From the NCBI RefSeq assembly GCF_028994805.1, contig NZ_JAJQQP010000003.1, positions 219,145 to 283,144 of the forward strand: a stretch of 64,000 nt of DNA, read 5' to 3'. This DNA comes from Promicromonospora iranensis (GTDB taxonomy: Bacteria > Actinomycetota > Actinomycetes > Actinomycetales > Cellulomonadaceae). The notes beneath the pieces are model-generated. The model did not search any database and was not told where the DNA came from. It saw only the letters and a list, made by a program, of their open reading frames with translations. Positions 1 to 8,951 of this stretch are shown one piece after another. Position numbers and translations under genes: made by a program. Each line of letters opens with the position of its first letter. Position 1 is the stretch's first letter.

Positions 1-159
1 GAGCGTGAACCCGCCCGGCGTCGCTGCCTGGTCGAGCCCCGGGATGTCCGGGGCGAGGCCGGTGAACCCGGAGGGCAGTGCGCGCAGCTGGGCATCCCAC
101 GGGTCGACCCCGGCACCGAGCCCAGGAAGGAAGAGCACGGTCTCGACGTCGCCAGCCAT
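1..159 (-). CDS. Alpha/beta hydrolase-like protein, N-terminal part only (runs off the window start)
   Basis: Reading the minus strand from the ATG at 157-159 gives 53 codons open to the window edge. The peptide begins MAGDVETVLFLPGLGAG, a hydrophobic strand followed by a Pro-Gly-rich turn like the oxyanion-hole strand of alpha/beta hydrolases, and later has APDIPG, resembling the next strand. The nucleophile elbow and catalytic His would lie outside the window, so substrate and catalytic competence cannot be judged. It is divergent from tdk with only about 34 bases between the two starts, so the promoters must overlap. Function rests on fold-like sequence only. Confidence 0.55.
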   Translation of the reverse strand, partial: MAGDVETVLFLPGLGAGVDPWDAQLRALPSGFTGLAPDIPGLDQAATPGGFTL

Positions 160-193
160 GTCGCCAACGTAGCGGAATGCTTGACTGACCTCC

Positions 194-886
194 ATGAAAG
201 ACGGCCTGGGCGCTGGGCGCCTCGAAGTGATCGCCGGTCCGATGTTCGCGGGCAAGTCCGAGGAGCTGCTGCGCCGGGTGCGCCGCGCCCGCATCGCCCG
301 GCGCGGCGTGCTGGTGGTGAGCCATGCGCTGGACGCCCGCAGCGGTCCCGGCAGGGTGAGCTCGCACTCGGGGCTGGGCGTGCCCTCGCACACGGTGTCG
401 GACGCCGCGGACATCCTCGCGCTGGTCGCGGCCCGCACCGGACCGGGCGCGGGACCCGGCTCCGGACCCGGCACCGGGCCCGGCGGGGGAGCTCGAGACG
501 CCGACCGGGAGGACGCGGCGGAGATCGAGCTCGTCGCGATCGACGAGGCGCAGTTCTTCGGCGCCGGCCTGGTCCCTGTGGCGGCGGACCTCGCACGCCG
601 CGGGCTCGTCGTGGTGGTGGCCGGGCTGTCGGTCACGTTCGACGGGCAGCCCTTCTCGCCCCTGCCGGAGCTGATGGCGCTCGCCGAGTCGGTCGAGAAG
701 CTCACCGCCGTGTGCTCCGTGTGCGGCGCGGACGCCGCGTTCCACGTGCGGGTGGCGGGGGCGCCACCCGTGTCCGGCGCCGGCCCGACGGACCCTGGCG
801 ACGCGCTCGTACCGGTCGCCGCGCACGTCGGCGGCGAGGAGTCGTACGAGGCTCGCTGTCGCCGGCACGCCGACCTGGGCGGGTGA
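194..886 (+). CDS. tdk: Thymidine kinase, type II
   Basis: Phosphorylates thymidine to dTMP in the cytosolic salvage pathway. The 230-residue product has the P-loop GPMFAGKS at residues 15-22, the DEAQFF motif carrying the catalytic Glu near residue 119, and a C-terminal structural zinc site made of CSVC and CRRH, as in tetrameric TK1-like enzymes. A Gly-Pro repeat (GPGAGPGSGPGTGP, around residues 82-100) is inserted between the P-loop half and the DEAQFF strand; I do not know it as a family feature and it is probably a surface linker. The ATG at 194 gives the standard N-terminus just before the P-loop strand. A long hairpin follows 30 bases after the stop. Confidence 0.92.
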   Translation: MKDGLGAGRLEVIAGPMFAGKSEELLRRVRRARIARRGVLVVSHALDARSGPGRVSSHSGLGVPSHTVSDAADILALVAARTGPGAGPGSGPGTGPGGGARDADREDAAEIELVAIDEAQFFGAGLVPVAADLARRGLVVVVAGLSVTFDGQPFSPLPELMALAESVEKLTAVCSVCGADAAFHVRVAGAPPVSGAGPTDPGDALVPVAAHVGGEESYEARCRRHADLGG

Positions 887-915
887 ACGGCAGTACGCCC
901 GGTGGTCGGCAGAAA

Positions 916-953
916 GTCAGGTGGTCGGCAGCCTGAGCTGCCGACCACCTGAC
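916..953. repeat. Perfect 16-bp hairpin between tdk and the desaturase gene (palindrome family A, copy 1)
   Basis: GTCAGGTGGTCGGCAG (916-931) is repeated inverted at 938-953 with a 6-base loop. It lies in the convergent gap between tdk and the desaturase and could end transcription from tdk, although no T-run follows. The unit GTCAGGTG(G/A)TCGGCA recurs in both orientations at about 50235-50323, so this looks like one copy of a dispersed intergenic palindrome and not only a local terminator. Confidence 0.6.
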
Positions 954-984
954 GTCCTACCGACCGCTCGCGCCGTGCGGCGCG

Positions 985-1020
985 GCAAGGTCTGCTGCTG
1001 CCCCGGAGGTCAGACCTTGC
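985..1020 (-). terminator. Hairpin overlapping the desaturase stop codon
   Basis: GCAAGGTCTG (985-994) pairs with CAGACCTTGC (1011-1020) across a 16-base loop. On the minus strand the stem begins in the last three codons of the desaturase and includes its TGA. It may act as a transcript end or 3' stabiliser. There is no poly-T tract, so the terminator call is tentative. Confidence 0.4.
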
Positions 1021-2119
1021 GGAGCGAGTGGTATTCCGGGCAGTCGAACGGGTCGCGTGCGGCGAGACCCACCCGGTTGAGGTACTCGACGACGATCAGG
1101 TACGACTGGCCCAGGCTCGTCTCCGTGTAGGTGACCCCGACGTTCGCGCAGTGCTCGCGGACGATCTCAGCCGCCTTGATGAGGTGCGGTCGCGGCATGC
1201 TCGGGAACAGGTGGTGCTCGGTCTGGAAGTTGAGCCCGCCCATGAGGATGTTCATGAACCGTCCACCGCGGATGTTGCGCGAGGTCAGCACCTGCTTCGA
1301 GAGGAAGTCGAGCTTGCTGTCGGCGGGGATGATCGCCATGCCCTTGTGGTTCGGGGCGAACGACGCCCCCATGTAGACGCCGAACACCGCCATCTGGACG
1401 CCGAGGAACGCGAAGGCCATGCCCACGGGCAGCACCAGGAACAGGACCGCGATGTACACGCTGAGGCGCACCGCGATGGTGACCAGCTCGAGTACGCGGG
1501 ACCGGAGCGTCTCCGGCGATCCCTTGAAGAGGGACTGGACGGAGGTGATGTGCAGGTTCAGACCCTCGAGCGTGAGGAGGGGGAAGAACAGCCAGCCCTG
1601 GTAGCGGTTGATCCACCGCTTGAGCCCGCGGTGCTGGCGCACGCCTTCCTCCGTGAAGGCGATCGTGTCGTTCGCGATGTCCGGGTCCTTGTCGACCCGG
1701 TTCGGGTTCGCGTGGTGCCGCGTGTGCTTGTTCATCCACCAGGAGTAGCTGATGCCGACCACCGCGTTGGCGAGCAGACGGCCCACGCGGTCGTTCCGGC
1801 GTCCGGACTCGAAGATCTGGCGGTGCGACGCCTCGTGCGCCAGGAAGGCGAACTGGGTCAGCACCAGGCCGAGTGCTCCGGCCATCAGGAGCTGGAACCA
1901 GGAGTCGCCCAGCAGGACGAATCCGGTGATGATCCCGCCGAGCGCAACGGTGAGCGCGACGAGGGTCCAGGCGTAGTAGTGGTGCGCCCGGTTGAGCAGT
2001 CCGGCGTCGCGCACGGTGCGTGCCAGCGACGTGTACGTGCTGGTCACCGGCTGCGCATTGGGGTCGCGGGGTTTCGTCGGGCGGAAGCCGTCGCGGACGA
2101 TGGGGGCAGCTTGGGCCAT
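1010..2119 (-). CDS. Membrane fatty-acid (acyl-CoA/acyl-lipid) desaturase
   Basis: A 369-residue di-iron desaturase that introduces a double bond into membrane acyl chains. It shows the three histidine boxes in order: HEASHRQ, then HTRHH preceded by WWMNK, and QTEHHLFP near the C-terminus. The Gln at the start of the last box is typical of the front-end/linoleoyl-CoA-type subgroup. Hydrophobic stretches pair up on either side of box 2, as expected for four membrane spans. The start chosen is the ATG at 2119 (MAQAAPIV). The longer open frame to 2485 adds an Arg/Ser-rich leader with no family resemblance. Two palindromes lie just upstream, so regulation by a TetR-like lipid sensor is likely but unproven. 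Confidence 0.9.
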   Translation of the reverse strand: MAQAAPIVRDGFRPTKPRDPNAQPVTSTYTSLARTVRDAGLLNRAHHYYAWTLVALTVALGGIITGFVLLGDSWFQLLMAGALGLVLTQFAFLAHEASHRQIFESGRRNDRVGRLLANAVVGISYSWWMNKHTRHHANPNRVDKDPDIANDTIAFTEEGVRQHRGLKRWINRYQGWLFFPLLTLEGLNLHITSVQSLFKGSPETLRSRVLELVTIAVRLSVYIAVLFLVLPVGMAFAFLGVQMAVFGVYMGASFAPNHKGMAIIPADSKLDFLSKQVLTSRNIRGGRFMNILMGGLNFQTEHHLFPSMPRPHLIKAAEIVREHCANVGVTYTETSLGQSYLIVVEYLNRVGLAARDPFDCPEYHSLRKV

Positions 2120-2195
2120 GTGGTCCTCACATGCTCGGTGTCGACTTCTCAGCCGTGGAGTCGGACGGTTTCGTCCATCGTGCAGATACCCTGAG

Positions 2196-2276
2196 CCTAC
2201 GGGACCGTAGGTTACGGTCGCGAGGGGCAGATGTGGACGCCTCGCGAAGGCTTTTAGACAGTGCATTGACCAATGC
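2196..2276 (-). promoter_or_regulatory. Two palindromic operator candidates upstream of the desaturase gene
   Basis: CCTACGG-GA-CCGTAGG (2196-2211) is a perfect 7-bp inverted repeat 77 bases upstream of the desaturase ATG. It is followed by TTACGG, extending the theme. A second perfect palindrome, GCATTG-AC-CAATGC, lies at 2263-2276. The first resembles, from memory, TetR-type sites upstream of desaturase genes in actinobacteria. The second has no obvious owner, since the only gene firing leftward from here is the desaturase. No regulator gene is adjacent. Confidence 0.5.
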
Positions 2277-2330
2277 TTGTGAGTTCCCAGCCAGATCGGT
2301 CCGGAAAGTACCGTGTGCCCCGGTTTGGGG

Positions 2331-2930
2331 TCATGTCTCCGGATCCTCGATGAGCGGCACGAACCGGTATCCACCGTGGTCGGTCGCGCGGGTGCGGCCG
2401 TCCGGCAGCCGCTCGATGAGCAGCAGCGTCGTCCGGACGGGGATGACCATGCGGCCGCCGTAGCCGACCTGCTCGACCAGTGCACGAGGCAGCGCGGGGG
2501 ATGCCGCCGACACGAGGATCCGGTCCCAGCCGTGCTCCCGAGGGCGGCCGAGGGTGCCGGGGATGGCCTGCTCGATGCTCGCCCAGCTCATCCCGGTGCG
2601 CGCGACGTTGGCGCCGCCCCAGGCAGCGAGCCTGCTGTCACGCTCGACACCGAGCACCGAGCCCTGGGGGCCGACCAGATAGGCGAGCAGCGCCGTGGTC
2701 CAGCCGGAACCCGCGCCGACGTCGAGCACGCGTGCGCCGAGGGGCACCCGCAGCAGGCGGAGCATGGCGGCGACCGTGGCGGGCTGGGACGACGTCTGTC
2801 CCCGCCCGATCGGCAGCGGCCGGTCCTGGTGTGCGAGCGGCCGCTGTGCCCGCGGCAGGAACTCGCGGCGAGGGACCGCGCGCATGGCGCGTTCGATGTC
2901 GTCGTGCTCGGCTGCTGGTTCAGAGACCAT
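2331..2930 (-). CDS. pcm: Protein-L-isoaspartate O-methyltransferase-like protein
   Basis: Methylates isoaspartyl residues of damaged proteins with S-adenosylmethionine so they can be repaired. The 199-residue product has the Pcm N-terminal signature VPRREFLP, the substrate-side motif TSSQPATVAAML (usually TISQP), the SAM-binding glycine loop LDVGAGSGWTTALLAYL near residue 80 and a C-terminal GGRMVIPV strand. It is slightly shorter than the usual 210-220 residues. The ATG at 2930 (MVSEPAAEHDD) is the first Met before the conserved region. An in-frame GTG nine bases upstream is an alternative. The BCCT transporter gene upstream is on the same strand, 68 bases away. Confidence 0.82.
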   Translation of the reverse strand: MVSEPAAEHDDIERAMRAVPRREFLPRAQRPLAHQDRPLPIGRGQTSSQPATVAAMLRLLRVPLGARVLDVGAGSGWTTALLAYLVGPQGSVLGVERDSRLAAWGGANVARTGMSWASIEQAIPGTLGRPREHGWDRILVSAASPALPRALVEQVGYGGRMVIPVRTTLLLIERLPDGRTRATDHGGYRFVPLIEDPET

Positions 2931-2998
2931 CGGGATCACCCGGTCCCAGGGTAGGCACAGGCGGATCGACGTCGCCACGTGCCCACCCCGGGGCGGGC

Positions 2999-4828
2999 TC
3001 AGCGTGAGCCGACGGGCTCGGGCTCCCCGGCGTCCGCCGTCGGTTCCACGGACCCGTTGGTGGGCAGCTCGGTCTCCTCCGGCCGGTACCACTCGGTGAG
3101 TGCCGGGTCCTCGGAGTCGAGCCAGGCGCCTGCGCCGTTGTCGGCGCCCTCGGTGCGCACGACGCCGACCACGAAGTCGTCGCCGTGCTTCTCGATGCCG
3201 GTGCGGACACCCTGGACGATCGCCTCCCGGGCGTAGCGGCGCCGCAGCGTCTGCGGGTCGCGGGCGAGGTCCTTGCCCCACGCGATCATCACGAGGATCA
3301 CCACCAGCGCGAACGGCAGCGCCGTGATGATGACGAGGCTCTGCAGCCCGTTCAGCGCGACGGAACCGCCGCCCACGAGCAGGACGGCGGCGATGGTCGC
3401 CAGTGCGATGCCCCAGACCACGGTGACCCAGGGGCTCGGGCTCGGGTTGCCGCGCTGGGACAGGCTCGCCATGACGACGGAACCGGAGTCGGCGCTCGTC
3501 ACGAAGAAGATGATGATCGAGAGCATCGCGATGATCGACGTGAACGTGCCGGCCGGGAGCTGGTGCAGCAGCGCGAACAGCATGTCCTGCGGCGACTCGG
3601 CGGAGCTCAGCGCACCGTTGGCCTGCTCCATCCACATCGACGTGCCACCCAGGATCGTGAACCACACGAGGCACACGACGCTCGGTGTCACGATGACGGT
3701 GGTGACGAACTCGCGGAGCGTGCGGCCACGGCTGATGCGCGCGATGAACAGGCCCACGAACGGCGTCCAGGACACCCACCACGCCCAGTAGTAGGTGGTC
3801 CAGCCGTCCATGAACGCCTGCGCGTCGGGCGAGGTGGCGGCGGTCTGGGCCATGAGCCGGAACGAGTCGCCGACGAACTGCATGAGCGTGCCCTGGAACA
3901 GGTTCAGCAGGAACGCCGTCGGGCCGACGACGAACACGAAGACTCCGAGGAGTCCCGCGACCACCATGTTGATGTTCGAGAGGGCGCGGATGCCGCGCTT
4001 CACGCCCGAGACGGCCGAGACGATGAACGCGACCGAGAGCACGGCGATGATGCCGATGATCGCGCCGTTGCCGAGCGGGCCGGTACCGCCGACGATCTCG
4101 ACGCCGCGGCCGATCTGCAGTGCGCCGATGCCGAGCGACACGGCGACGCCGAACAGGGTGACGATGATCGCGAACGAGTCGACGACGGCGCCGAGCGGGC
4201 CCTTGGTGCGCTCGCCGAAGATCGGCTCGAGGAGCGAGGAGATCAGCGGGGTGCGCCCCTTGCGGTAGGCGGCGTAGGCGACCGCCCCGCCCACCAGCGC
4301 GTAGTAGGCCCACGCCATGGGACCCCAGTGGAACAGGGTCTGCACGAGTGCCGAGTGCATCGCCGGGTTGGTGCCCGGATCAAGGTTCTCGTACGCCGGC
4401 GGCAGGTCGAGGAAGTGCGTCATGGGCTCGTACGGGCCGTAGAAGAGCAGGCCGATGCCGATGCCGGCGGAGAACAGCATCGCGAGCCACGAGCCGGTGG
4501 AGAACTCCGGCTTCTCGTCGTCCTGGCCCAGTCGGATGTTGCGGTAGCGGCCGAACCCGAGCCACATCATGAAGGCGAACACCGTGCAGGTGAGCAGACC
4601 GAACAGCCAGCCGAACGAGCCGGAGACCCAGGCCAGGCCGGCGCTGGACGCCGTCGCGAGGCTCCCGGGCGCTGCGGCTCCCCAGATGATCACGACTGCC
4701 ACCATGACGGCGGCGAACGCGAACACACCCCAGCTGGTGCCGAAGTTGCTGGAGGTGCGCTCGACGCCCAGGCCCGGCAGCAGGGCGGGATGTTCGGTGG
4801 GTTTGCCGTTGTTCTTGCGGCTCGCCAT
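2999..4828 (-). CDS. BCCT-family betaine/choline/carnitine transporter
   Basis: A 609-residue secondary transporter, probably importing a quaternary ammonium osmoprotectant with Na+ or H+. It has the BCCT layout of about twelve membrane spans. The motif GIGIGLLFYGPYEPM corresponds to the conserved glycine stretch of TM3, and the Trp-rich segment TTYYWAWWVSWTPFVGLFIARISRGRT (split here for reading: WAWWVSWTPF then GLFIARISRGRT) is the family signature. The N-terminus is short (about 40 residues) and the C-terminal tail is acidic, without the basic osmosensing helix known from BetP. The start is ATG 4828, preceded by GAGGAACC; an in-frame extension to 4924 lacks a ribosome site. Confidence 0.9.
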   Translation of the reverse strand: MASRKNNGKPTEHPALLPGLGVERTSSNFGTSWGVFAFAAVMVAVVIIWGAAAPGSLATASSAGLAWVSGSFGWLFGLLTCTVFAFMMWLGFGRYRNIRLGQDDEKPEFSTGSWLAMLFSAGIGIGLLFYGPYEPMTHFLDLPPAYENLDPGTNPAMHSALVQTLFHWGPMAWAYYALVGGAVAYAAYRKGRTPLISSLLEPIFGERTKGPLGAVVDSFAIIVTLFGVAVSLGIGALQIGRGVEIVGGTGPLGNGAIIGIIAVLSVAFIVSAVSGVKRGIRALSNINMVVAGLLGVFVFVVGPTAFLLNLFQGTLMQFVGDSFRLMAQTAATSPDAQAFMDGWTTYYWAWWVSWTPFVGLFIARISRGRTLREFVTTVIVTPSVVCLVWFTILGGTSMWMEQANGALSSAESPQDMLFALLHQLPAGTFTSIIAMLSIIIFFVTSADSGSVVMASLSQRGNPSPSPWVTVVWGIALATIAAVLLVGGGSVALNGLQSLVIITALPFALVVILVMIAWGKDLARDPQTLRRRYAREAIVQGVRTGIEKHGDDFVVGVVRTEGADNGAGAWLDSEDPALTEWYRPEETELPTNGSVEPTADAGEPEPVGSR

Positions 4829-5061
4829 CGGAGGTTCCTCTCGGTGCGGCGAAGAATGCTCGGTCAAAAAACAGTCGTGAACGTTAGCAGACAGCGCATT
4901 CCGGCTTTGTTTCGCGCATATCAACTCGTGACTTCGAGAAGGGCCGGGTGGGCGAGAGCCGGCGTGCTGCCGGCCGTGCGGCGTGGTTCCGGGTACGGTG
5001 GTGCGCCAGGCCGCCCCGCGCTTCGGTGCTCAAAGGTGGGCAAGGCCACGCACCCTCCGGT

Positions 5062-5090
5062 TTGAACCCGTCGAGGGCGTCGCGTAACCT
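5062..5090 (+). promoter_or_regulatory. Sigma-70-type promoter for rplU-rpmA; the 4829-5229 gap holds only promoters
   Basis: TTGAAC (5062-5067), a 17-base spacer and TAACCT (5085-5090) form a well-spaced housekeeping promoter, predicting a transcript start near 5097 and a leader of about 130 bases before rplU. The 400-base gap between the divergent BCCT gene and rplU otherwise holds only the BCCT promoter region (A-rich stretch near 4866) and no credible gene. I see no clear leader-autoregulation structure. Confidence 0.5.
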
Positions 5091-5229
5091 GGTACTTCGG
5101 TGTGCTGTCTGCGCACCCGTCCTGCGTGCCCATGGCGCATCGCACTCGACCGCCGCGGCGGAGCGAGTCACAGCAAAGCCGATGGACTCCGTCGTGCGCG
5201 CACGCCAAGACTAGAGAGATGAGTTGAAC

Positions 5230-5538
5230 GTGGTGTACGCGATCGTCAAGGCTGGTGGCCGTCAGGAGAAGGTGTCCGTCGGGAGCATCGTCGTCATGGA
5301 CCGTGTCCAGGCGAAGCCCGGTGAGACCCTCGAGCTCCCGGCCCTCCTGCTCGTGGACGGGGAGAAGGTGACCACCGACGCGAAGAAGCTGGCGAAGGTC
5401 AAGGTCACCGCTGAGGTCGTGCGGGACGAGAAGGGTCCCAAGATCACGATCCTCAAGTACAAGAACAAGACCGGTTACCGCAAGCGTCAGGGTCACCGTC
5501 AGTCGCTGACCCGGCTCAAGGTCACCACCATCAAGTGA
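5230..5538 (+). CDS. rplU: 50S ribosomal protein L21
   Basis: Primary 23S-rRNA-binding protein of the large subunit. The 102-residue sequence begins [18 protein letters not shown] and ends in the basic [19 protein letters not shown] segment that is the L21 signature. The start is taken as GTG 5230, which yields the conserved MVYAIV N-terminus. The open frame begins at a TTG six bases earlier and another GTG follows at 5233. A purine-rich AGAGAGATGAG stretch precedes it. Forms an operon with rpmA and probably obgE. Confidence 0.96.
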   Translation: MVYAIVKAGGRQEKVSVGSIVVMDRVQAKPGETLELPALLLVDGEKVTTDAKKLAKVKVTAEVVRDEKGPKITILKYKNKTGYRKRQGHRQSLTRLKVTTIK

Positions 5539-5616
5539 CTTCCGCTGCGGGCCTGACGGCCCGCGCGTGATCCCGATACTTCTTCTTCTCCTTCGTCCCG
5601 AAAGACAGGTCCTGAG

Positions 5617-5874
5617 ATGGCACACAAGAAGGGCGCGAGCTCCTCGCGCAACGGTCGCGACTCCAACGCTCAGCGCCTCGGCGTGAAGCGCTTCGGTGGC
5701 CAGGTCGTCAAGGCCGGCGAGATCATCGTCCGCCAGCGCGGCACCCACTTCCACCCCGGCGTCAACGTCGGCCGCGGCAAGGACGACACGCTGTTCGCCC
5801 TGACCCCCGGCGCCGTGCAGTTCGGTGCGCGTCGTGGCCGCAAGGTCATCGACATCGTCGCCGCCGAGGTCTGA
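5617..5874 (+). CDS. rpmA: 50S ribosomal protein L27
   Basis: An 85-residue large-subunit protein located near the peptidyl-transferase centre. It starts [19 protein letters not shown], so the flexible N-terminal tail begins directly after Met, with no Firmicutes-type cleavable leader. [10 protein letters not shown] and [20 protein letters not shown] are the conserved body. It follows rplU by 78 bases and a strong terminator follows its stop, which suggests that obgE also has its own promoter or depends on read-through. Confidence 0.97.
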   Translation: MAHKKGASSSRNGRDSNAQRLGVKRFGGQVVKAGEIIVRQRGTHFHPGVNVGRGKDDTLFALTPGAVQFGARRGRKVIDIVAAEV

Positions 5875-5890
5875 GCCTCGGTTTCCGCGT

Positions 5891-5931
5891 AAGGGGGCGC
5901 ACCGGTGACGGTGCGTCCCCTTCGCCTTTTT
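5891..5931 (+). terminator. Rho-independent terminator after rpmA
   Basis: AAGGGGGCGCACCG (5891-5904) pairs, with one wobble, with CGGTGCGTCCCCTT (5909-5922) around a 4-base loop. It is followed closely by CGCC and a TTTTT run. This is the most classical terminator in the window. Confidence 0.8.
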
Positions 5932-5987
5932 CTTGAGCGGCTCGTACAGAGCAGCTCCGCCTGAGCAGTTTTTGAGAGGATCGAGAC

Positions 5988-7508
5988 ATGGCCAGCTTCG
6001 TAGACCGGGTGGTGCTCCACGCCGCCGGGGGAAACGGCGGGAACGGCTGCGCCTCGATCCGCCGCGAGAAGTTCAAGCCCCTCGCGGGGCCCGACGGCGG
6101 CAACGGTGGTGACGGCGGCACGGTGAAGCTGGTCGTCGACTCCAGCACCACCACGCTGCTCGAGTACCACCACTCGCCGCACCGGCGGGCGACGTCCGGC
6201 ACCCAGGGAATGGGCGGCGACAAGGACGGCAGCAAGGGCGGCGACCTGATCCTGAAGGTGCCGGACGGCACCGTCGTCAAGGACCTGGACGGCAACGTCC
6301 TGGCGGACCTCGTGGGTGAGGGCGCCGAGTACGTCGTCGCCGCGGGCGGCAAGGGCGGCCTGGGCAACCGGGCGCTGTCCTCGCAGACGCGCAAGGCCCC
6401 CGGCTTCGCGCTGCTCGGCGAGGAGGGCGATACCGCCGACATCGAGCTCGAGGTCAAGACGATCGCCGACGTCGCGCTCGTGGGCTTCCCGAGCGCCGGC
6501 AAGTCGTCCCTGATCGCCGCGATCTCAGCCGCCCGGCCCAAGATCGCCGACTACCCGTTCACCACCCTGGTGCCGAACCTGGGCGTGGTGCAGGCCGGCC
6601 AGTCGCGGTTCACCGTCGCGGACGTCCCCGGCCTGATCCCGGGCGCGAGCGAGGGCAAGGGCCTCGGCCTGGAGTTCCTGCGGCACATCGAGCGCACGGC
6701 GATGATCGTGCACGTGCTCGACTGCGCCACCCTGGAGCCCGGTCGCGACCCGATCAGCGACCTCGACGTGATCGAGGAAGAACTCGCCAACTACGCCGGG
6801 GACATCGGCATCGAGGGTGGCCGGATGCCGCTCAACGAGCGTCCCCGCCTGGTGGTGCTCAACAAGATCGACGTGCCCGAGGCCCGCGAGCTCGCGGAGT
6901 TCGTGAAGGCGGACCTCGAGGAGCGCGGGCTGCGCGTGTTCGAGATCTCGACCGCCAGCCACGAGGGCCTGCGCGAGCTGAAGTTCGCCCTGGCCGAGAC
7001 CGTGGAGAAGGCGCGCGCCGCGGCTCCTCCGCCCACGCCAGCCCCGGTCGTGCTGCGTCCCCGCGCCGTCGACGAGGCCAGATTCACCGTGCGCCGCCTC
7101 GGTGGCGAGGAGACCGGCTACTGGTTCGAGGTACGCGGGACCAAGCCGGAGCGCTGGGTGAAGCAGACCGACTTCAACAACGACGAGGCGGTCGGCTTCC
7201 TCGCGGACCGGCTCGCCAAGATCGGCGTCGAGGACGGGCTGTTCAAGGCGGGCGCCGTCGCCGGCGACGAGGTGCGCATCGGCGACCCGAAGAACGCCGT
7301 CGTCTTCGACTGGGAGCCCACGCTGCAGACCGGCCCCGAGCTGCTCGGCGGCCGGGGCACCGACCTGCGGCTCGACCAGAGCGACCGGCCGACGCGTGGC
7401 GACAAGCGCCGGGAGTTCAACGAGCGCATGGACGCCAAGACCGAGGCCCGGCGCGAGCTCTGGACCGAGCGCGAGGCCGGCCACTGGACCGACCCGGACG
7501 TGGAGTAA
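5988..7508 (+). CDS. obgE: Obg-family GTPase (ribosome assembly/stress)
   Basis: Essential large-subunit assembly GTPase. The 506-residue protein has the Gly-rich Obg fold (residues 1-160, with GGNGGNGC and GGDGG repeats), a G domain with GFPSAGKSS near residue 164, DVPGLI for G3 and NKID for G4, and a C-terminal OCT domain from about 350. The OCT domain is typical of Firmicutes and Actinobacteria. After it comes a charged tail of some 70 residues rich in Arg, Asp and Glu. Start ATG 5988 is preceded by GAGAGGA. It sits in the conserved rplU-rpmA-obgE-proB order. Confidence 0.96.
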   Translation: MASFVDRVVLHAAGGNGGNGCASIRREKFKPLAGPDGGNGGDGGTVKLVVDSSTTTLLEYHHSPHRRATSGTQGMGGDKDGSKGGDLILKVPDGTVVKDLDGNVLADLVGEGAEYVVAAGGKGGLGNRALSSQTRKAPGFALLGEEGDTADIELEVKTIADVALVGFPSAGKSSLIAAISAARPKIADYPFTTLVPNLGVVQAGQSRFTVADVPGLIPGASEGKGLGLEFLRHIERTAMIVHVLDCATLEPGRDPISDLDVIEEELANYAGDIGIEGGRMPLNERPRLVVLNKIDVPEARELAEFVKADLEERGLRVFEISTASHEGLRELKFALAETVEKARAAAPPPTPAPVVLRPRAVDEARFTVRRLGGEETGYWFEVRGTKPERWVKQTDFNNDEAVGFLADRLAKIGVEDGLFKAGAVAGDEVRIGDPKNAVVFDWEPTLQTGPELLGGRGTDLRLDQSDRPTRGDKRREFNERMDAKTEARRELWTEREAGHWTDPDVE

Positions 7509-7580
7509 CCAGCGGGGTGGGCGTGACCGGAGCGTGAAATGGCCGCGCGTCTCGGGCAGTACTCCGGCGAGGATGGGGGC

Positions 7581-8744
7581 GTGAGCTCCATCGAACCTTC
7601 GGCCAGCCCCCAGGACGCCCCGCGCGCTCGGTCCGTGATCGCCGGTGCCCGGCGGGTGGTGGTGAAGATCGGCTCGTCGTCCCTGACGGGTCCGGACGGT
7701 CACCTCGACGTCGGAGCGCTGCGCGGGGTCGTCGAGGTCCTCGCGGCGCGACATGCCGCGGGCACCCAGATCGTGCTGGTCACCTCGGGCGCCATCTCGG
7801 CGGGCATCGGCCCGCTCGGGCTCGGTACACGACCGCGCGACCTTGCCACCATGCAGGCCGCGGCGTCGGTGGGGCAGGGGCAGCTTGCCGGCCGGTACCA
7901 GGAGGAGTTCGCGGCGTTCGGGATCCAGATCGGACAGATCCTGCTCACCGCCGAGGACACCGTCCGTCGCGCCCGCTACCGCAACGCGCAGCGGGCGCTG
8001 GACCGGCTCCTCGCGCTGGGTGTCGTCCCGGTCATCAACGAGAACGACGCCGTGACCACCGACGAGCTGAAGTTCGGCGACAACGACCGCCTCGCGGCGC
8101 TCGTGTCGCACCTCGTGCTGGCCGACGCGCTGCTGCTCCTGACCGACGTCGACGGGCTGCACGACGCCCCGCCGTCGCGCCCCGGCGCCCGCCGCATCCC
8201 GCTGGTCGAGGACCTCGCGGAGATCGCCGGTGTCGAGGTGACCGCTCGCGGTAGCGCCGTCGGCACCGGAGGGATGGTCACCAAGCTGGAGTCGGTGCGG
8301 ATCGCCACCGGCGCGGGCGTCCCCACCGTCCTGACGCTCGCCGGCAACGCGGCCGCCGCGCTGGCCGGCGACGACGTCGGCACGTTCTTCGCCGCCGCCG
8401 GACGCCGCACCTCGGCGCGCCGGCTGTGGATCGCCCACGCCGCCCGCACGGAGGGCCGCCTCCACCTGGACGACGGCGCCGCGCGTGCCGTTCTCGGCGG
8501 CCGCGCCTCGCTGCTGCCTGCCGGGATCACGAAGGCCGAGGGCCAGTTCGACGCGGGCGACCCCGTGGAGCTCGTCGCGCCCGACGGCACGGTGGTCGCG
8601 CGCGGGCTCGTCGCGTTCGACGCCGGCGACCTCCCCGCGCTCCTGGGGCGCTCCACGTACGCGCTCCGCGAGGAGCTGGGGGAGGGATACGACCGCGTCG
8701 TCGTGCACCGGGACGACCTGGTGCTCGACCGGCCGACGAGTTGA
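7581..8744 (+). CDS. proB: Glutamate 5-kinase
   Basis: First step of proline synthesis: ATP-dependent phosphorylation of glutamate. The 387-residue product has the amino-acid-kinase domain, beginning RRVVVKIGSSSLT and including LVTSGAISAGI, VINENDAV and FGDNDRLAALV. A C-terminal PUA domain follows (roughly residues 280-365, LLPAGITKAEGQFDAGD). The GTG at 7581 is chosen because AGGATGGGGG stands immediately upstream. An in-frame ATG at 7539, also with a GGAG-like site, would add 14 residues. proA follows after a 293-base gap that carries a repeat, so the two genes need not be one transcript. Confidence 0.94.
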   Translation: MSSIEPSASPQDAPRARSVIAGARRVVVKIGSSSLTGPDGHLDVGALRGVVEVLAARHAAGTQIVLVTSGAISAGIGPLGLGTRPRDLATMQAAASVGQGQLAGRYQEEFAAFGIQIGQILLTAEDTVRRARYRNAQRALDRLLALGVVPVINENDAVTTDELKFGDNDRLAALVSHLVLADALLLLTDVDGLHDAPPSRPGARRIPLVEDLAEIAGVEVTARGSAVGTGGMVTKLESVRIATGAGVPTVLTLAGNAAAALAGDDVGTFFAAAGRRTSARRLWIAHAARTEGRLHLDDGAARAVLGGRASLLPAGITKAEGQFDAGDPVELVAPDGTVVARGLVAFDAGDLPALLGRSTYALREELGEGYDRVVVHRDDLVLDRPTS

Positions 8745-8834
8745 ACTGTCCGAGGGGCCGATCCGGTCGGCGGCCCGATCCGTGGTCGGCCTGATCGGGC
8801 TGACCGGCTGACGGCCTGATCCAGCTGGCTCGAG

Positions 8835-8951
8835 TTCGGTCCGTTGCACGGATCTGTTGTCGACTTCGGTCGCTTGCCTTGAGATCGGTCAATCAAACGA
8901 CCGATCTCAAGGCAAGGGACCGATCTCGCCGAATTCGGTCCCTTGCACCGC
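8835..8951. repeat. Intergenic palindromic element, family B copy 1, between proB and proA
   Basis: The core is a perfect 18-bp stem: CTTGCCTTGAGATCGGTC (8873-8890), an 8-base loop, and its complement (8899-8916). It is embedded in direct repeats of TTCGGTC(C/G)(G/C)TTGC at about 8835, 8865 and 8934, and a second GACCGATCTC follows the stem. A near-identical layout occurs at 35396-35437, including the GAGATCGGTC-N8-GACCGATCTC core and the flanking GACTTCGGTC. No ORF lies inside. It could attenuate proB to proA read-through, but recurrence elsewhere argues for a repeat family. Confidence 0.75.

Noticed and set aside
2120-2485. N-terminal extension of the desaturase frame
   Set aside because: Low-complexity Arg/Ser sequence running through two palindromes and into the pcm gene; ATG 2119 gives the normal family N-terminus.
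3185-5065. 626-codon plus-strand frame opposite the BCCT gene
   Set aside because: Asp/Glu/Arg-rich shadow of a membrane-protein gene; no ribosome site, no family resemblance.
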